A DNA stretch of 64,000 bases, from positions 1 through 64,000 of the forward strand of contig NZ_PVTF01000015.1 of assembly GCF_003002815.1 (NCBI RefSeq). Direction: 5' to 3'. This DNA is from Umezawaea tangerina (GTDB taxonomy: Bacteria; Actinomycetota; Actinomycetes; Mycobacteriales; Pseudonocardiaceae). The notes under the pieces were generated by a model. It was not told the DNA's origin. It ran no database searches and worked only from the letters and a program-made list of their open reading frames with translations. Below, piece after piece: positions 57,876 to 64,000 of this stretch. Each line of letters opens with the position of its first letter. Position 1 is the first letter of the stretch. A program made the translations under genes and the position numbers.

Positions 57876-58913
57876 AGCCCCGACCGCGGCCGCGCGGCAC
57901 GCGCCGTAGCCCTCGGCGCGGCGGACGACGCGGCCCGACTCGACGCGGATCGCGGCCTCGGTGTCGTCGTCCGCGGTCGGCACGCCCGCCGCGGCGGCGA
58001 GGAACCCGCGGTCGTCGCACACGACCCGCAGCCGCGGCCACGCCGACCTCGGCACGGCCTGGCGCAGGCACGCGCGCAGCTCCGCGACGGTCAGCCGGGC
58101 CAACGGCGCCAGCTCGTCGGGGTGCGCGGTGACCAGGACCGCCGTCACGTCCGAGCCCGCGCGCACGGCCTGCTCGACGGCGGCGAGCCGGTGCAGGCCG
58201 ACGACGGCGACCACCCCGTCACCGGTCAGCGGCGCGGGCGCGCCGGTCAGCAGGTCGGTCGGGGTCGTCGGCGGGGCCCACGGCTCGTCGACGGACGCCG
58301 GCACGAGGTCGATCATCGACTCCGGCCAGTGGTCCCCGGTGTCCAGGTCGGCGAGCTGTTCGCACGCGCCGACCACGTGGAAGATCTCGCCGAAGCCGGG
58401 CGCGGCGGTGGCCAGCGCGGTCGCCCCGTGCAACGTGGTCAGCGCGGCCTCGGCGACCCGCACGAGTCGTCCCGCGGCCGGGTCCAGCCGTTCCAGGGCG
58501 AGTCCGAGCAGGATGGCGTCCAGCGCCATGAGCTGCGCGAACGGTCGCCTGGTCAGCTCGTCGGCGGCGACCTCGGGGATCAGGTCGACACCCAGCCCGC
58601 GCCGGTCCCCGGTGGCCATCGGGAGCCGGGCGACCCACGCGCGGGCGAACACGCCGAGCGCCTCGCGGACCGTGAGGCCGGGCTCCACCTCCGGGGTCGG
58701 CTCGTGCTCGGCGGCGTCCGCGAGGACGGTGAAGTAGAGGGCGCGCTTGCCGGGGAAGTTGGAGTACACGGCGCCGCGGGTCAGCTCGGCGCGGTCGGCG
58801 ATGCGGTCGATCCTGGCCTCGCGGAACCCGTGCTCGGCGAACTCGGCCCTGGCCGCGACCAGCACCTTCGCGCGGTTGCGCTCCTGCGCCTCCGCTCTGG
58901 TGAGCCGGGCCAT
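57831..58913 (-). CDS. TetR family regulator with long C-terminal domain and element-encoded tail
   Basis: The 360-residue protein starts MARLTRAEAQERNRAKVL and has the helix-turn-helix ARIDRIADRAELTRGAVYSNFPGKRALYF. A TetR ligand domain follows to about residue 205, then an extra domain (about 215-340, GDGVVAVVGLHRLAAVEQAVR and RLTVAELRACLRQAVPRSAWPRLRVV) that ordinary 200-residue TetRs lack. Its last 14 residues (PRACVEVSFDGSRA) and stop are encoded by the MITE-like element, so the original C-terminus has been replaced. ATG 58913 has GGAGGA upstream. Target genes are unknown. Confidence 0.85.
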   Translation of the reverse strand: MARLTRAEAQERNRAKVLVAARAEFAEHGFREARIDRIADRAELTRGAVYSNFPGKRALYFTVLADAAEHEPTPEVEPGLTVREALGVFARAWVARLPMATGDRRGLGVDLIPEVAADELTRRPFAQLMALDAILLGLALERLDPAAGRLVRVAEAALTTLHGATALATAAPGFGEIFHVVGACEQLADLDTGDHWPESMIDLVPASVDEPWAPPTTPTDLLTGAPAPLTGDGVVAVVGLHRLAAVEQAVRAGSDVTAVLVTAHPDELAPLARLTVAELRACLRQAVPRSAWPRLRVVCDDRGFLAAAAGVPTADDDTEAAIRVESGRVVRRAEGYGACRAAAVGAPRACVEVSFDGSRA

Positions 58914-59000
58914 GGACGGTCCTCCTACCGGCGTCGGGGCGACCAAGATACCGCGACCACGCGCATGCCCACGTCATCCGGAAATTCCCCCGCGCCGGGT

Positions 59001-59027
59001 TGTCGATCCGGGAGGGCGGTGTTCGTG
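59001..59027 (+). promoter_or_regulatory. Candidate ECF42-type promoter of the second YCII-sigma operon
   Basis: TGTCGA (59001-59006), 17 nt, then CGTG (59024-59027). The -35 box and spacing match those before the first YCII-sigma operon. Confidence 0.5.
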
Positions 59028-59062
59028 TAAGCGGTGACAAGCCGGAACGAGGAGGAGATCCC

Positions 59063-59410
59063 GTGAAGCAGTACCTGCTCAGCATCTACCAGCCCGACGG
59101 TCCCACCCCCAGCCCCGAGTTCCTCGCGCCGATCATGGCCGACCTCGCGGTGTGGAACGACGACCTGCGGGCGGCCGACGCGTGGGTGTTCGGCGCGGGG
59201 CTGTTCCCGCCGAGCACCGCGACCGTCGTGCGCGCCGACGCCGACGGGGTGCTGACCACCGACGGCCCGTTCGTCGAGGCCAAGGAGCACATCGGCGGGT
59301 TCACCGTGGTCCGCGCGCCCGACCTGGACGCCGCCCTGGAGTGGGGTCGGCGGCTGTCGCTGGCGACCACCCTGCCCGTCGAGGTCCGGCCCATGCAGGA
59401 CAACGGCTGA
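59063..59410 (+). CDS. YCII/DGPF-domain protein (ECF42-linked), second copy
   Basis: The 115-residue product is a paralogue of the YCII protein at 49869, with [32 protein letters not shown] and [12 protein letters not shown]. The DGPF motif is intact. GTG 59063 is preceded by AGGAGGA. It ends in TGATG, shared with the sigma gene start, so translation is coupled. Its function is unknown, but the pairing with an ECF42-type sigma is the standard context. Confidence 0.88.
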   Translation: MKQYLLSIYQPDGPTPSPEFLAPIMADLAVWNDDLRAADAWVFGAGLFPPSTATVVRADADGVLTTDGPFVEAKEHIGGFTVVRAPDLDAALEWGRRLSLATTLPVEVRPMQDNG

Positions 59411-60753
59411 TGTCCGACGTCGCGCGGATCTTCACCGAGGAGTACGGCCGCGCGGTGTCCGTCCTGGTCCGGGTGTTCGGCGACATCGACGTCGCCGAGG
59501 AGGCGGTGCAGGAGGCGTTCGCCGCGGCCGTGCTCCGGTGGCCGGTCGACGGCCCGCCGCCGAGCCCGGCCGGGTGGATCATCACGACCGCCCGCAACCG
59601 GGCGGTCGACCGGCTGCGCCGGGAGGCCGCCCGTGCCGACAAGCACTCCCAGGCCGTCCTGCTGCACGCCCGCGACGACGTGGTGGAGGAGGGTCCGGTG
59701 CGCGACGACCGGTTGAGGCTGATCTTCACCTGCTGCCACCCCGCGCTCGGGCAGGCCGCACGGGTCGCGCTGACCCTGCGCCTGCTCGGCGGGCTGGGCA
59801 CCGCGGAGATCGCGCGGGCGTTCCTGGTGCCCGAGGCGACCATGGCGCAACGGCTGGTGCGGGCCAAGGGGAAGATCCGCGACGCGGGCATCCCCTACCG
59901 GGTGCCCGCCGAGGCCGAGCTGCCCGAACGGCTGCGGGCCGTGCTGGCGGTGGTGTACCTGGTGTTCAACGAGGGCTACTCCGACGTGCAGCGCGACGAC
60001 CTGTGCGTGGAGGCGATCCGGCTGGGGCGGCTGCTGGTCGAGCTGATGCCGGACGAGCCCGAGGCGGTGGGGCTGCTCGCGCTGATGCTGCTGGTGCGGT
60101 CGCGGCAGGGCGCTCGGGTCACGCCGTCCGGCGACCTGGTGCTGCTGGCGGACCAGGACCGCGGGCTGTGGGACGCGGGGCTGGTGGCCGAGGGGCGCGC
60201 ACTGGTGCGGGAATGCCTGCGTCGGGGACGGCCGGGGGCCTACCAGATCCAGGCGGCGATCAACGCGGTGCACAGCGAGGAGCCGACCGACTGGTGGCAG
60301 GTGGTGGCGCTGTACGACCAGCTGATGCTGGTGGCGCCCAGTCCGGTGGTGGCGCTGAACCGGGCGGTGGCCGTGGCGGAGGTGGAGGGTCCCGGTGCGG
60401 CGCTCGGGCTCGTGGACGGGTTGGATCTGGGCGGGTACTACCTGTTCCACGCCGTCCGAGGCGACCTGTTGCGGCGGCTGGGGAAGGTCGAGGAGGCCGA
60501 CGCGGCCTACGGGAGGGCGTCGGAGGGCGGGGCGAGTCGGGGCGAGCGGGAGCTGCTGGCGAGGAAGCGCTCAGCCCTCCGCCAGATCCAGCCCCAACGC
60601 GGCCAGGTCGCGGCGGATCGGGCCCAGGGCCTTGGGGCCGAAGCCGTGCAGGGCCAGCAGTTCGCGCCGGGTGGCCGAGGCCAGCTGTTCGACGGTGGTG
60701 TAGCCGGCGCCGACCAGGGCGCGGCGGGCAGGAGCGGAGAGGTCGGCCGGTAG
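59410..60753 (+). CDS. ECF42-type sigma factor, second copy, with unusual C-terminal extension
   Basis: Region 2 ([46 protein letters not shown]), region 4 ([40 protein letters not shown]) and the ECF42 helical extension ([37 protein letters not shown]) are all present. The homologous part ends near [15 protein letters not shown] (about residue 394). The frame then continues for about 53 codons to 60753, antisense to the whole HhH gene, with a low-complexity sequence ([14 protein letters not shown]). This tail is unlikely to be a conserved domain. The original stop was probably lost. Confidence 0.85.
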   Translation: MSDVARIFTEEYGRAVSVLVRVFGDIDVAEEAVQEAFAAAVLRWPVDGPPPSPAGWIITTARNRAVDRLRREAARADKHSQAVLLHARDDVVEEGPVRDDRLRLIFTCCHPALGQAARVALTLRLLGGLGTAEIARAFLVPEATMAQRLVRAKGKIRDAGIPYRVPAEAELPERLRAVLAVVYLVFNEGYSDVQRDDLCVEAIRLGRLLVELMPDEPEAVGLLALMLLVRSRQGARVTPSGDLVLLADQDRGLWDAGLVAEGRALVRECLRRGRPGAYQIQAAINAVHSEEPTDWWQVVALYDQLMLVAPSPVVALNRAVAVAEVEGPGAALGLVDGLDLGGYYLFHAVRGDLLRRLGKVEEADAAYGRASEGGASRGERELLARKRSALRQIQPQRGQVAADRAQGLGAEAVQGQQFAPGGRGQLFDGGVAGADQGAAGRSGEVGR

Positions 60754-60759
60754 GTCCAT
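60571..60759 (-). CDS. Small helix-hairpin-helix DNA-binding-like protein, nested antisense
   Basis: The 62-residue protein has a Pol-alpha-type helix-hairpin-helix: [40 protein letters not shown]. The FGPKALG hairpin is conserved in small actinobacterial HhH proteins. It probably binds DNA or RNA non-specifically. The whole gene lies opposite the 3' end of the ECF42-type sigma gene, whose frame stays open across it. The start ATG 60759 is clear. The coding signal is stronger on this strand than in the sigma tail. Confidence 0.8.
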   Translation of the reverse strand: MDLPADLSAPARRALVGAGYTTVEQLASATRRELLALHGFGPKALGPIRRDLAALGLDLAEG

Positions 60760-60934
60760 GGGAGTCCTCGGTGGGCTGGTGGGACGAAGCGGGTGTCGGG
60801 GTCCGCGTTACCGGCGAGTGCCGGAGCCACGAGGCCGGTCCCGTTCCCGGCCGGGCTGTCGCGGTCGTCGGACCGCGGCGGGTCGTGGTCGGGGCGCCGT
60901 TCTCCGGGACACGCGGCCATCGTGGCACGGCCCG

Positions 60935-62059
60935 TCAGCCGACCAGCGCCTCCACCCTCCGGATCAGCGCGGCGGGTGACGGCATGGCGGCCATCTCGGC
61001 TCGCACCTCGGCCGCCGCGACGCGCAACCGGTGGTCGCCGATCAGGTGCCGGACGACACCCGCGTCCACGTCGTCCGGGGAGCACGCGAGGCCGATGCCG
61101 CGGGTGACGACCGCGGCGGCGTTGATCGGCCGGTCGGTGGCGCCCTCGTTGGGCAGCAGCAGCTGGGGGATGCCCGCGTCGATGGCCGCGCACATCGTGC
61201 CGGAGCCGCCGTGGTGCACGACGGCGGCGCACGTGGGCAGCAGCGAGCTGAGCGGCAGCCAGTGCCCGCCGCGCACGTTCGGCGGCAGGTCGCCGAGCTT
61301 CGCCCGGTCGTGGGAGTCCACGGCGAGCACGAACTCGGCGTCGACCTTGCGCGCGAGCGCGATGATCCGTTCGACGACGCCCATCCCCTGGAGCTTCCCG
61401 ACCAGCGTGCCGACGGTGACGGCGACGCGAGGCCGGTCGGTGGGCGCGACCAGCCAGTCCGGGAGCACCGCGCCGCCGTTGTAGGGCACGGGGCGCATGG
61501 GCCAGCCGTCGCGGTCCGCGGGCGCGAGGCTGGGCGGCACGATGTCGATCCACGGCGAGTCGTCCACCAGCCCCGGCACGCCGTGGCGGGCCAGCGCGGG
61601 GGCCATGTGCCGGAGCTGCCCGGCGAGCGCGCCGGGTTCGATGCCGAGGTCGTGGCGCACGCACGGCACGCCGAGCGCACCGGCGACGAGCCTGCCGAAC
61701 GGCGCCATCCGCTCGTGCACCACGACGTCGGGCCGCCACGACCGGGCGTGGGCGACCGCGCTGTCGGCCAGCCACTCGCCCCAGATCCCGAACCGCGCGC
61801 CCTCCATGTACTCCGAGTCGTCGCCCGCCTCCATCCGCGCGACCAGGTCCGGGTGCCCGGCCACGAAGTCGACGAACAGGCTGCGCCCGGTGCGGTCCGG
61901 GGCGATGTCGACCACCGGCAGACCGGCCCGCGTCGCGTCCTTGCCCTCGCCGAACGTGGCCACCAGCACCTCGTGGCCCGCGGCTCTGGCGGCCCAGGCG
62001 ATCGGGATCAGCGGGTACAGGTGGCCGATGTATGGCAGGGTCGCGAACAGCACGCGCAC
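60935..62059 (-). CDS. GT1-family glycosyltransferase (macrolide/antibiotic type)
   Basis: The 374-residue GT-B enzyme opens MRVLFATLPYIGHLYPLIPIAW and has the C-terminal nucleotide-sugar site WLPLSSLLPTCAAVVHHGGSGTMCAAIDAGIPQLLLP, similar to natural-product glycosyltransferases and macrolide- or rifamycin-glycosylating enzymes. No RAE was seen upstream, so assignment as a rifamycin glycosyltransferase (Rgt) is not supported. Donor and acceptor are unknown. It lies 12 bp after a GNAT gene on the same strand and is probably co-transcribed. Confidence 0.88.
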   Translation of the reverse strand: MRVLFATLPYIGHLYPLIPIAWAARAAGHEVLVATFGEGKDATRAGLPVVDIAPDRTGRSLFVDFVAGHPDLVARMEAGDDSEYMEGARFGIWGEWLADSAVAHARSWRPDVVVHERMAPFGRLVAGALGVPCVRHDLGIEPGALAGQLRHMAPALARHGVPGLVDDSPWIDIVPPSLAPADRDGWPMRPVPYNGGAVLPDWLVAPTDRPRVAVTVGTLVGKLQGMGVVERIIALARKVDAEFVLAVDSHDRAKLGDLPPNVRGGHWLPLSSLLPTCAAVVHHGGSGTMCAAIDAGIPQLLLPNEGATDRPINAAAVVTRGIGLACSPDDVDAGVVRHLIGDHRLRVAAAEVRAEMAAMPSPAALIRRVEALVG

Positions 62060-62071
62060 GCGGGGCTCCGT

Positions 62072-62521
62072 TCAGCGGGCCAGCAACGTCATCGTCACGC
62101 CCGGCGCGAGCTGTCGCGTCCCGGTCGGCAGGAACCCGCGGCTCCGGTACAGCTCCATGGCGGGCAGGTTCGCGGTGCCGGTGGAGACGACGGTCCGGTC
62201 GGACGGTTCGAGCGTATCGAGGGCGTCGAGCAGAGCGCGCGCGATCCCGGACCGGTGGTGGGCCGGGTGCACGACCAGTCGGCAGATGTCGAGCACGCCG
62301 TCGTCCAGCCGCACCCACGACACCGCGCCGGTCAGCCCCTCGGTGCCCAGGAACGACTCCCCGCACGCGCGCAGCTCGTCGGGGGTCTCGTGCAGCGGCG
62401 GGATCGCGTCGAACCCGATCAGCCGCGCCTCCACCGCGTAGGCCGCGCGTTGCAGCTCCCACAGGCCGCGCAGGGTGTCGTCGTCGGACAGGTCGAGCCG
62501 GTGGATCGGAGGTGTCGCCAC
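62072..62521 (-). CDS. GNAT family N-acetyltransferase
   Basis: The 149-residue protein has the GNAT core: VSWVRLDDGVLDICRLVVHPAHHRSGIARALLDALD (acetyl-CoA loop HRSGIA), VSTGTANLPAMELYRSRGF and the C-terminal strand LAPGVTMTLL. The substrate is not known. The GTG 62521 is 6 nt from TAGGTT on the minus strand and is probably leaderless. It forms a likely operon with the glycosyltransferase. Confidence 0.87.
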   Translation of the reverse strand: MATPPIHRLDLSDDDTLRGLWELQRAAYAVEARLIGFDAIPPLHETPDELRACGESFLGTEGLTGAVSWVRLDDGVLDICRLVVHPAHHRSGIARALLDALDTLEPSDRTVVSTGTANLPAMELYRSRGFLPTGTRQLAPGVTMTLLAR

Positions 62522-62707
62522 GGGGCGAACCTAGTGCGGCGCGCCCGGTTCCCGCCGGGATTCTCCGCTCGGGACAAGGGAACCACCCGCCGTTCGGCCC
62601 AAGCGGCTCGACGACCTTGGTGATTGCCGCCCACCGGGGCCGCCGATACGCTCCGGGATGCCGGTGGCGGACCCGTCCCGCCACCGTCGACCTGGGGGGA
62701 TCCACTC

Positions 62708-63226
62708 GTGAAAGCCTTTTCCCGGCTCAGCCGCGCCCTTTTCGCCCTCACCCTCGGCCTGTCGTTCACGGCGGTCGCCACGGGGACCGCGGGCGCCGAC
62801 CCCGAGCTGTCCACCGCCGAGGGCGACAACGCGCCGCTGCGGGCCGCCGCCGTGTGCCCGCGGCCGGGGCAGCGGGTGAAGACGTCCACCGCGCCGAACG
62901 TCTACCTCGTCAACCCGGAGCGCAGGCTCCTCCTGCTCCCGGACGAGGCGACGTACTTCGCGCTGTGGGACAGCTGGGAGGGGATCGTCGTCGACGACCG
63001 GGTCGCCGACTGCTACTCGCACTACGACATCTTCGACGGCCCGCACCTGGTCCGGCAGAACGGCGGCGTGAACGTCTACATCTGGGACAACTCCCCCGGC
63101 TCCTACCGGCTGATCCCGTCGCTCGAGGTGTTCGAGCAGTACGGCTTCGCCTGGAGCCGGGTCAAGGCGACGCCGTACAACGAGATCCACCCCGTCTCCT
63201 ACCGCGACTGGGCGAACTACCCGTAG
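62708..63226 (+). CDS. Small secreted protein with two internal repeats, function unknown
   Basis: GTG 62708 opens a signal peptide (KAFSRLSRALFALTLGLSFTAVATGTAGA). The mature part (about 142 residues) has two similar segments, VYLVNPERRLLLLPDEATYFALW and VYIWDNSPGSYRLIPSLEVFEQYGF, each a short strand pair followed by an aromatic-rich helix. Similar repeats occur in actinobacterial exported proteins. Two cysteines (CPRPGQ and ADCYSHY) may form a disulfide. No anchor is visible. I do not recognise a specific function. Confidence 0.72.
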   Translation: MKAFSRLSRALFALTLGLSFTAVATGTAGADPELSTAEGDNAPLRAAAVCPRPGQRVKTSTAPNVYLVNPERRLLLLPDEATYFALWDSWEGIVVDDRVADCYSHYDIFDGPHLVRQNGGVNVYIWDNSPGSYRLIPSLEVFEQYGFAWSRVKATPYNEIHPVSYRDWANYP

Positions 63227-63227
63227 C

Positions 63228-64000
63228 TCACGCGGGCGTCCCGACGTCGGAGACGTGGTCGAAGCCGAGCCCGCGGTTGAGCCTGCCGACCAGTGAGGTC
63301 GTGGTGCGCCGCGGGAGCAGCCTGGGCACCAGGGTGCCGACGCGGTTGACCACCCGACCGGGGTAGGAGACGTGCCTGCCGCGGGCGAAGTCGTCCAGCG
63401 TCCGCGCGGCGACCCGCTCCGGGGTGTCGGCGGCGCGCGGGTCGATGGTGGCGGTCGTGCCGTCGAAGAACCCGGTGGCGACGGCACCGGGGTGGGCGGC
63501 CATCACGGTGACCCCGGACCCGCGCAGCTCCGCGGCCAGCGCCTCGCTGAAGGACAGCACGAACGCCTTCGAGGCCGCGTAGGACGACTGGTAGGGCATG
63601 GGCTGGAACGCGGCCGTCGAGGCCACGTTGACGATCCCGCCGCTGCCGCGGGTGAGCATCCGGCCGCCGAGCAGGTGGGTGAGCGCGAGCAGCCCGTTCA
63701 CGTTGACGTCCACCGAGAGCAGGTGCCCCGCCAGCGGCCGGTCGAAGAACGGGCCCACGCTGCCCAGGCCCGCGTTGTTGAGCAGCAGGTCGATCGCGAT
63801 CCCGCGCTCGTCCAGCCCGGCCACGACGTGCGCCGGGCCGTCGGCGGCGCCGAGGTCGGCCGGGATCACGGCCACCTCGACCCCGTGCGCCTCCCGGAGC
63901 CGCACGGCCAGGTCCTCCAACGCATCGCGGGAGCGGGCGACCAGGACGAGGTTCGCTCCCCTGCGGGCCAGTTCGGTGGCGTAGGCGACGCCGAGGCCTT
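63228..64000 (-). CDS. Short-chain dehydrogenase/reductase, 5' end outside the window
   Basis: Reading on the minus strand from 64000, the sequence begins GLGVAYATELARRGANLVLVARS, just past the TGASxGIG nucleotide loop, so only the first few residues are missing. NAGLGSVGPFF, VNVASTAAFQP (serine), and YAASKAFVLSFSEALAAEL (YxxxK) are intact. The C-terminal half with RVAARTLDDFARGRHVSYPGR matches the DltE-like group of actinobacterial SDRs. It converges on the secreted protein gene, with 1 bp between stops. Confidence 0.88.
   Translation of the reverse strand, partial: GLGVAYATELARRGANLVLVARSRDALEDLAVRLREAHGVEVAVIPADLGAADGPAHVVAGLDERGIAIDLLLNNAGLGSVGPFFDRPLAGHLLSVDVNVNGLLALTHLLGGRMLTRGSGGIVNVASTAAFQPMPYQSSYAASKAFVLSFSEALAAELRGSGVTVMAAHPGAVATGFFDGTTATIDPRAADTPERVAARTLDDFARGRHVSYPGRVVNRVGTLVPRLLPRRTTTSLVGRLNRGLGFDHVSDVGTPA

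Noticed and set aside
60935-62059. The glycosyltransferase as a rifamycin glycosyltransferase
   Set aside because: The GT1 type fits, but no RAE was seen near it and the only RAE is 5 kb away at the rox gene.

Overview
The window is from a high-GC actinobacterium. The evidence is strong G/C third-position bias, many GTG starts, -10 boxes of the TANNNT type set 6-8 nt before start codons, F420-type and mycobacterial-type families (Ddn-like, PPOX), and a rifamycin-associated element next to a Rox-like monooxygenase. A Pseudonocardiales-like soil actinomycete is the most likely source, but that is an inference. No rRNA, tRNA or CRISPR array was seen. The region is ordinary-to-accessory chromosome: many small stress or metabolism genes, each with its own local regulator.

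Layout. 1-5.2 kb: a decayed IS5-type transposase, then a non-homologous end-joining cluster (two ku genes, a LigD phosphoesterase fused to a catalytically dead ligase domain, a LigD polymerase) and a GrpB-like gene. 5.2-21 kb: a secreted vWA/PKD-type protein, an alpha/beta hydrolase with no nucleophile, PPOX and VOC proteins, a PAS-GGDEF-EAL protein, GDPD, a UMF1-type MFS carrier, a PadR/membrane-protein pair, two secreted beta-propellers, a phosphatase, and XRE and MarR regulators with their neighbours. 21-25 kb: an esterase and a HAD-APH-acyl-CoA dehydrogenase operon with a TetR-type operator. 25-37 kb: a TPR protein, a lectin-like propeller, an IucA/IucC-type synthetase, and a tightly coupled peptide ABC transporter facing a DppA-M20 peptidase pair. 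37.1-38.4 kb: a gene for a protein with four cold-shock domains, enclosed by a perfect 18-bp inverted repeat.

38.7-55 kb: SMI1-type protein, SDR, class-V aminotransferase, TetR/aldo-keto reductase, TetR/FAD monooxygenase, DHFR-like protein, a Ddn-hemerythrin fusion, MarR/NTF2-like pair, and an SRPBCC-YCII-ECF sigma operon, EamA/LysR pair, GNAT, and a TetR/membrane-protein operon. 55-57 kb: rifamycin-associated element plus Rox-like monooxygenase. 57-64 kb: rraA-like gene, a palindromic MITE-like insertion joined to a TetR gene, a second YCII-ECF sigma pair whose end overlaps a nested antisense HhH gene, a GT1 glycosyltransferase, GNAT, a small secreted protein and a truncated SDR.

Several genes can be read together. 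Many repressor/target pairs carry visible palindromes at their promoters (MarR, TetR and PadR sites). The two YCII-sigma pairs share a TGTCGA motif and the same spacing, which suggests autoregulated ECF42-type units. The dipeptide transporter and the divergent DppA/M20 genes look like a peptide import and hydrolysis locus. The most notable items are the inverted-repeat cassette carrying the four-CSD gene, the MITE sitting on a -10 box and supplying a protein C-terminus, the dead ligase in the NHEJ cluster, and the RAE-Rox unit. Gene functions are assigned from remembered family features and motifs; no database search was run.
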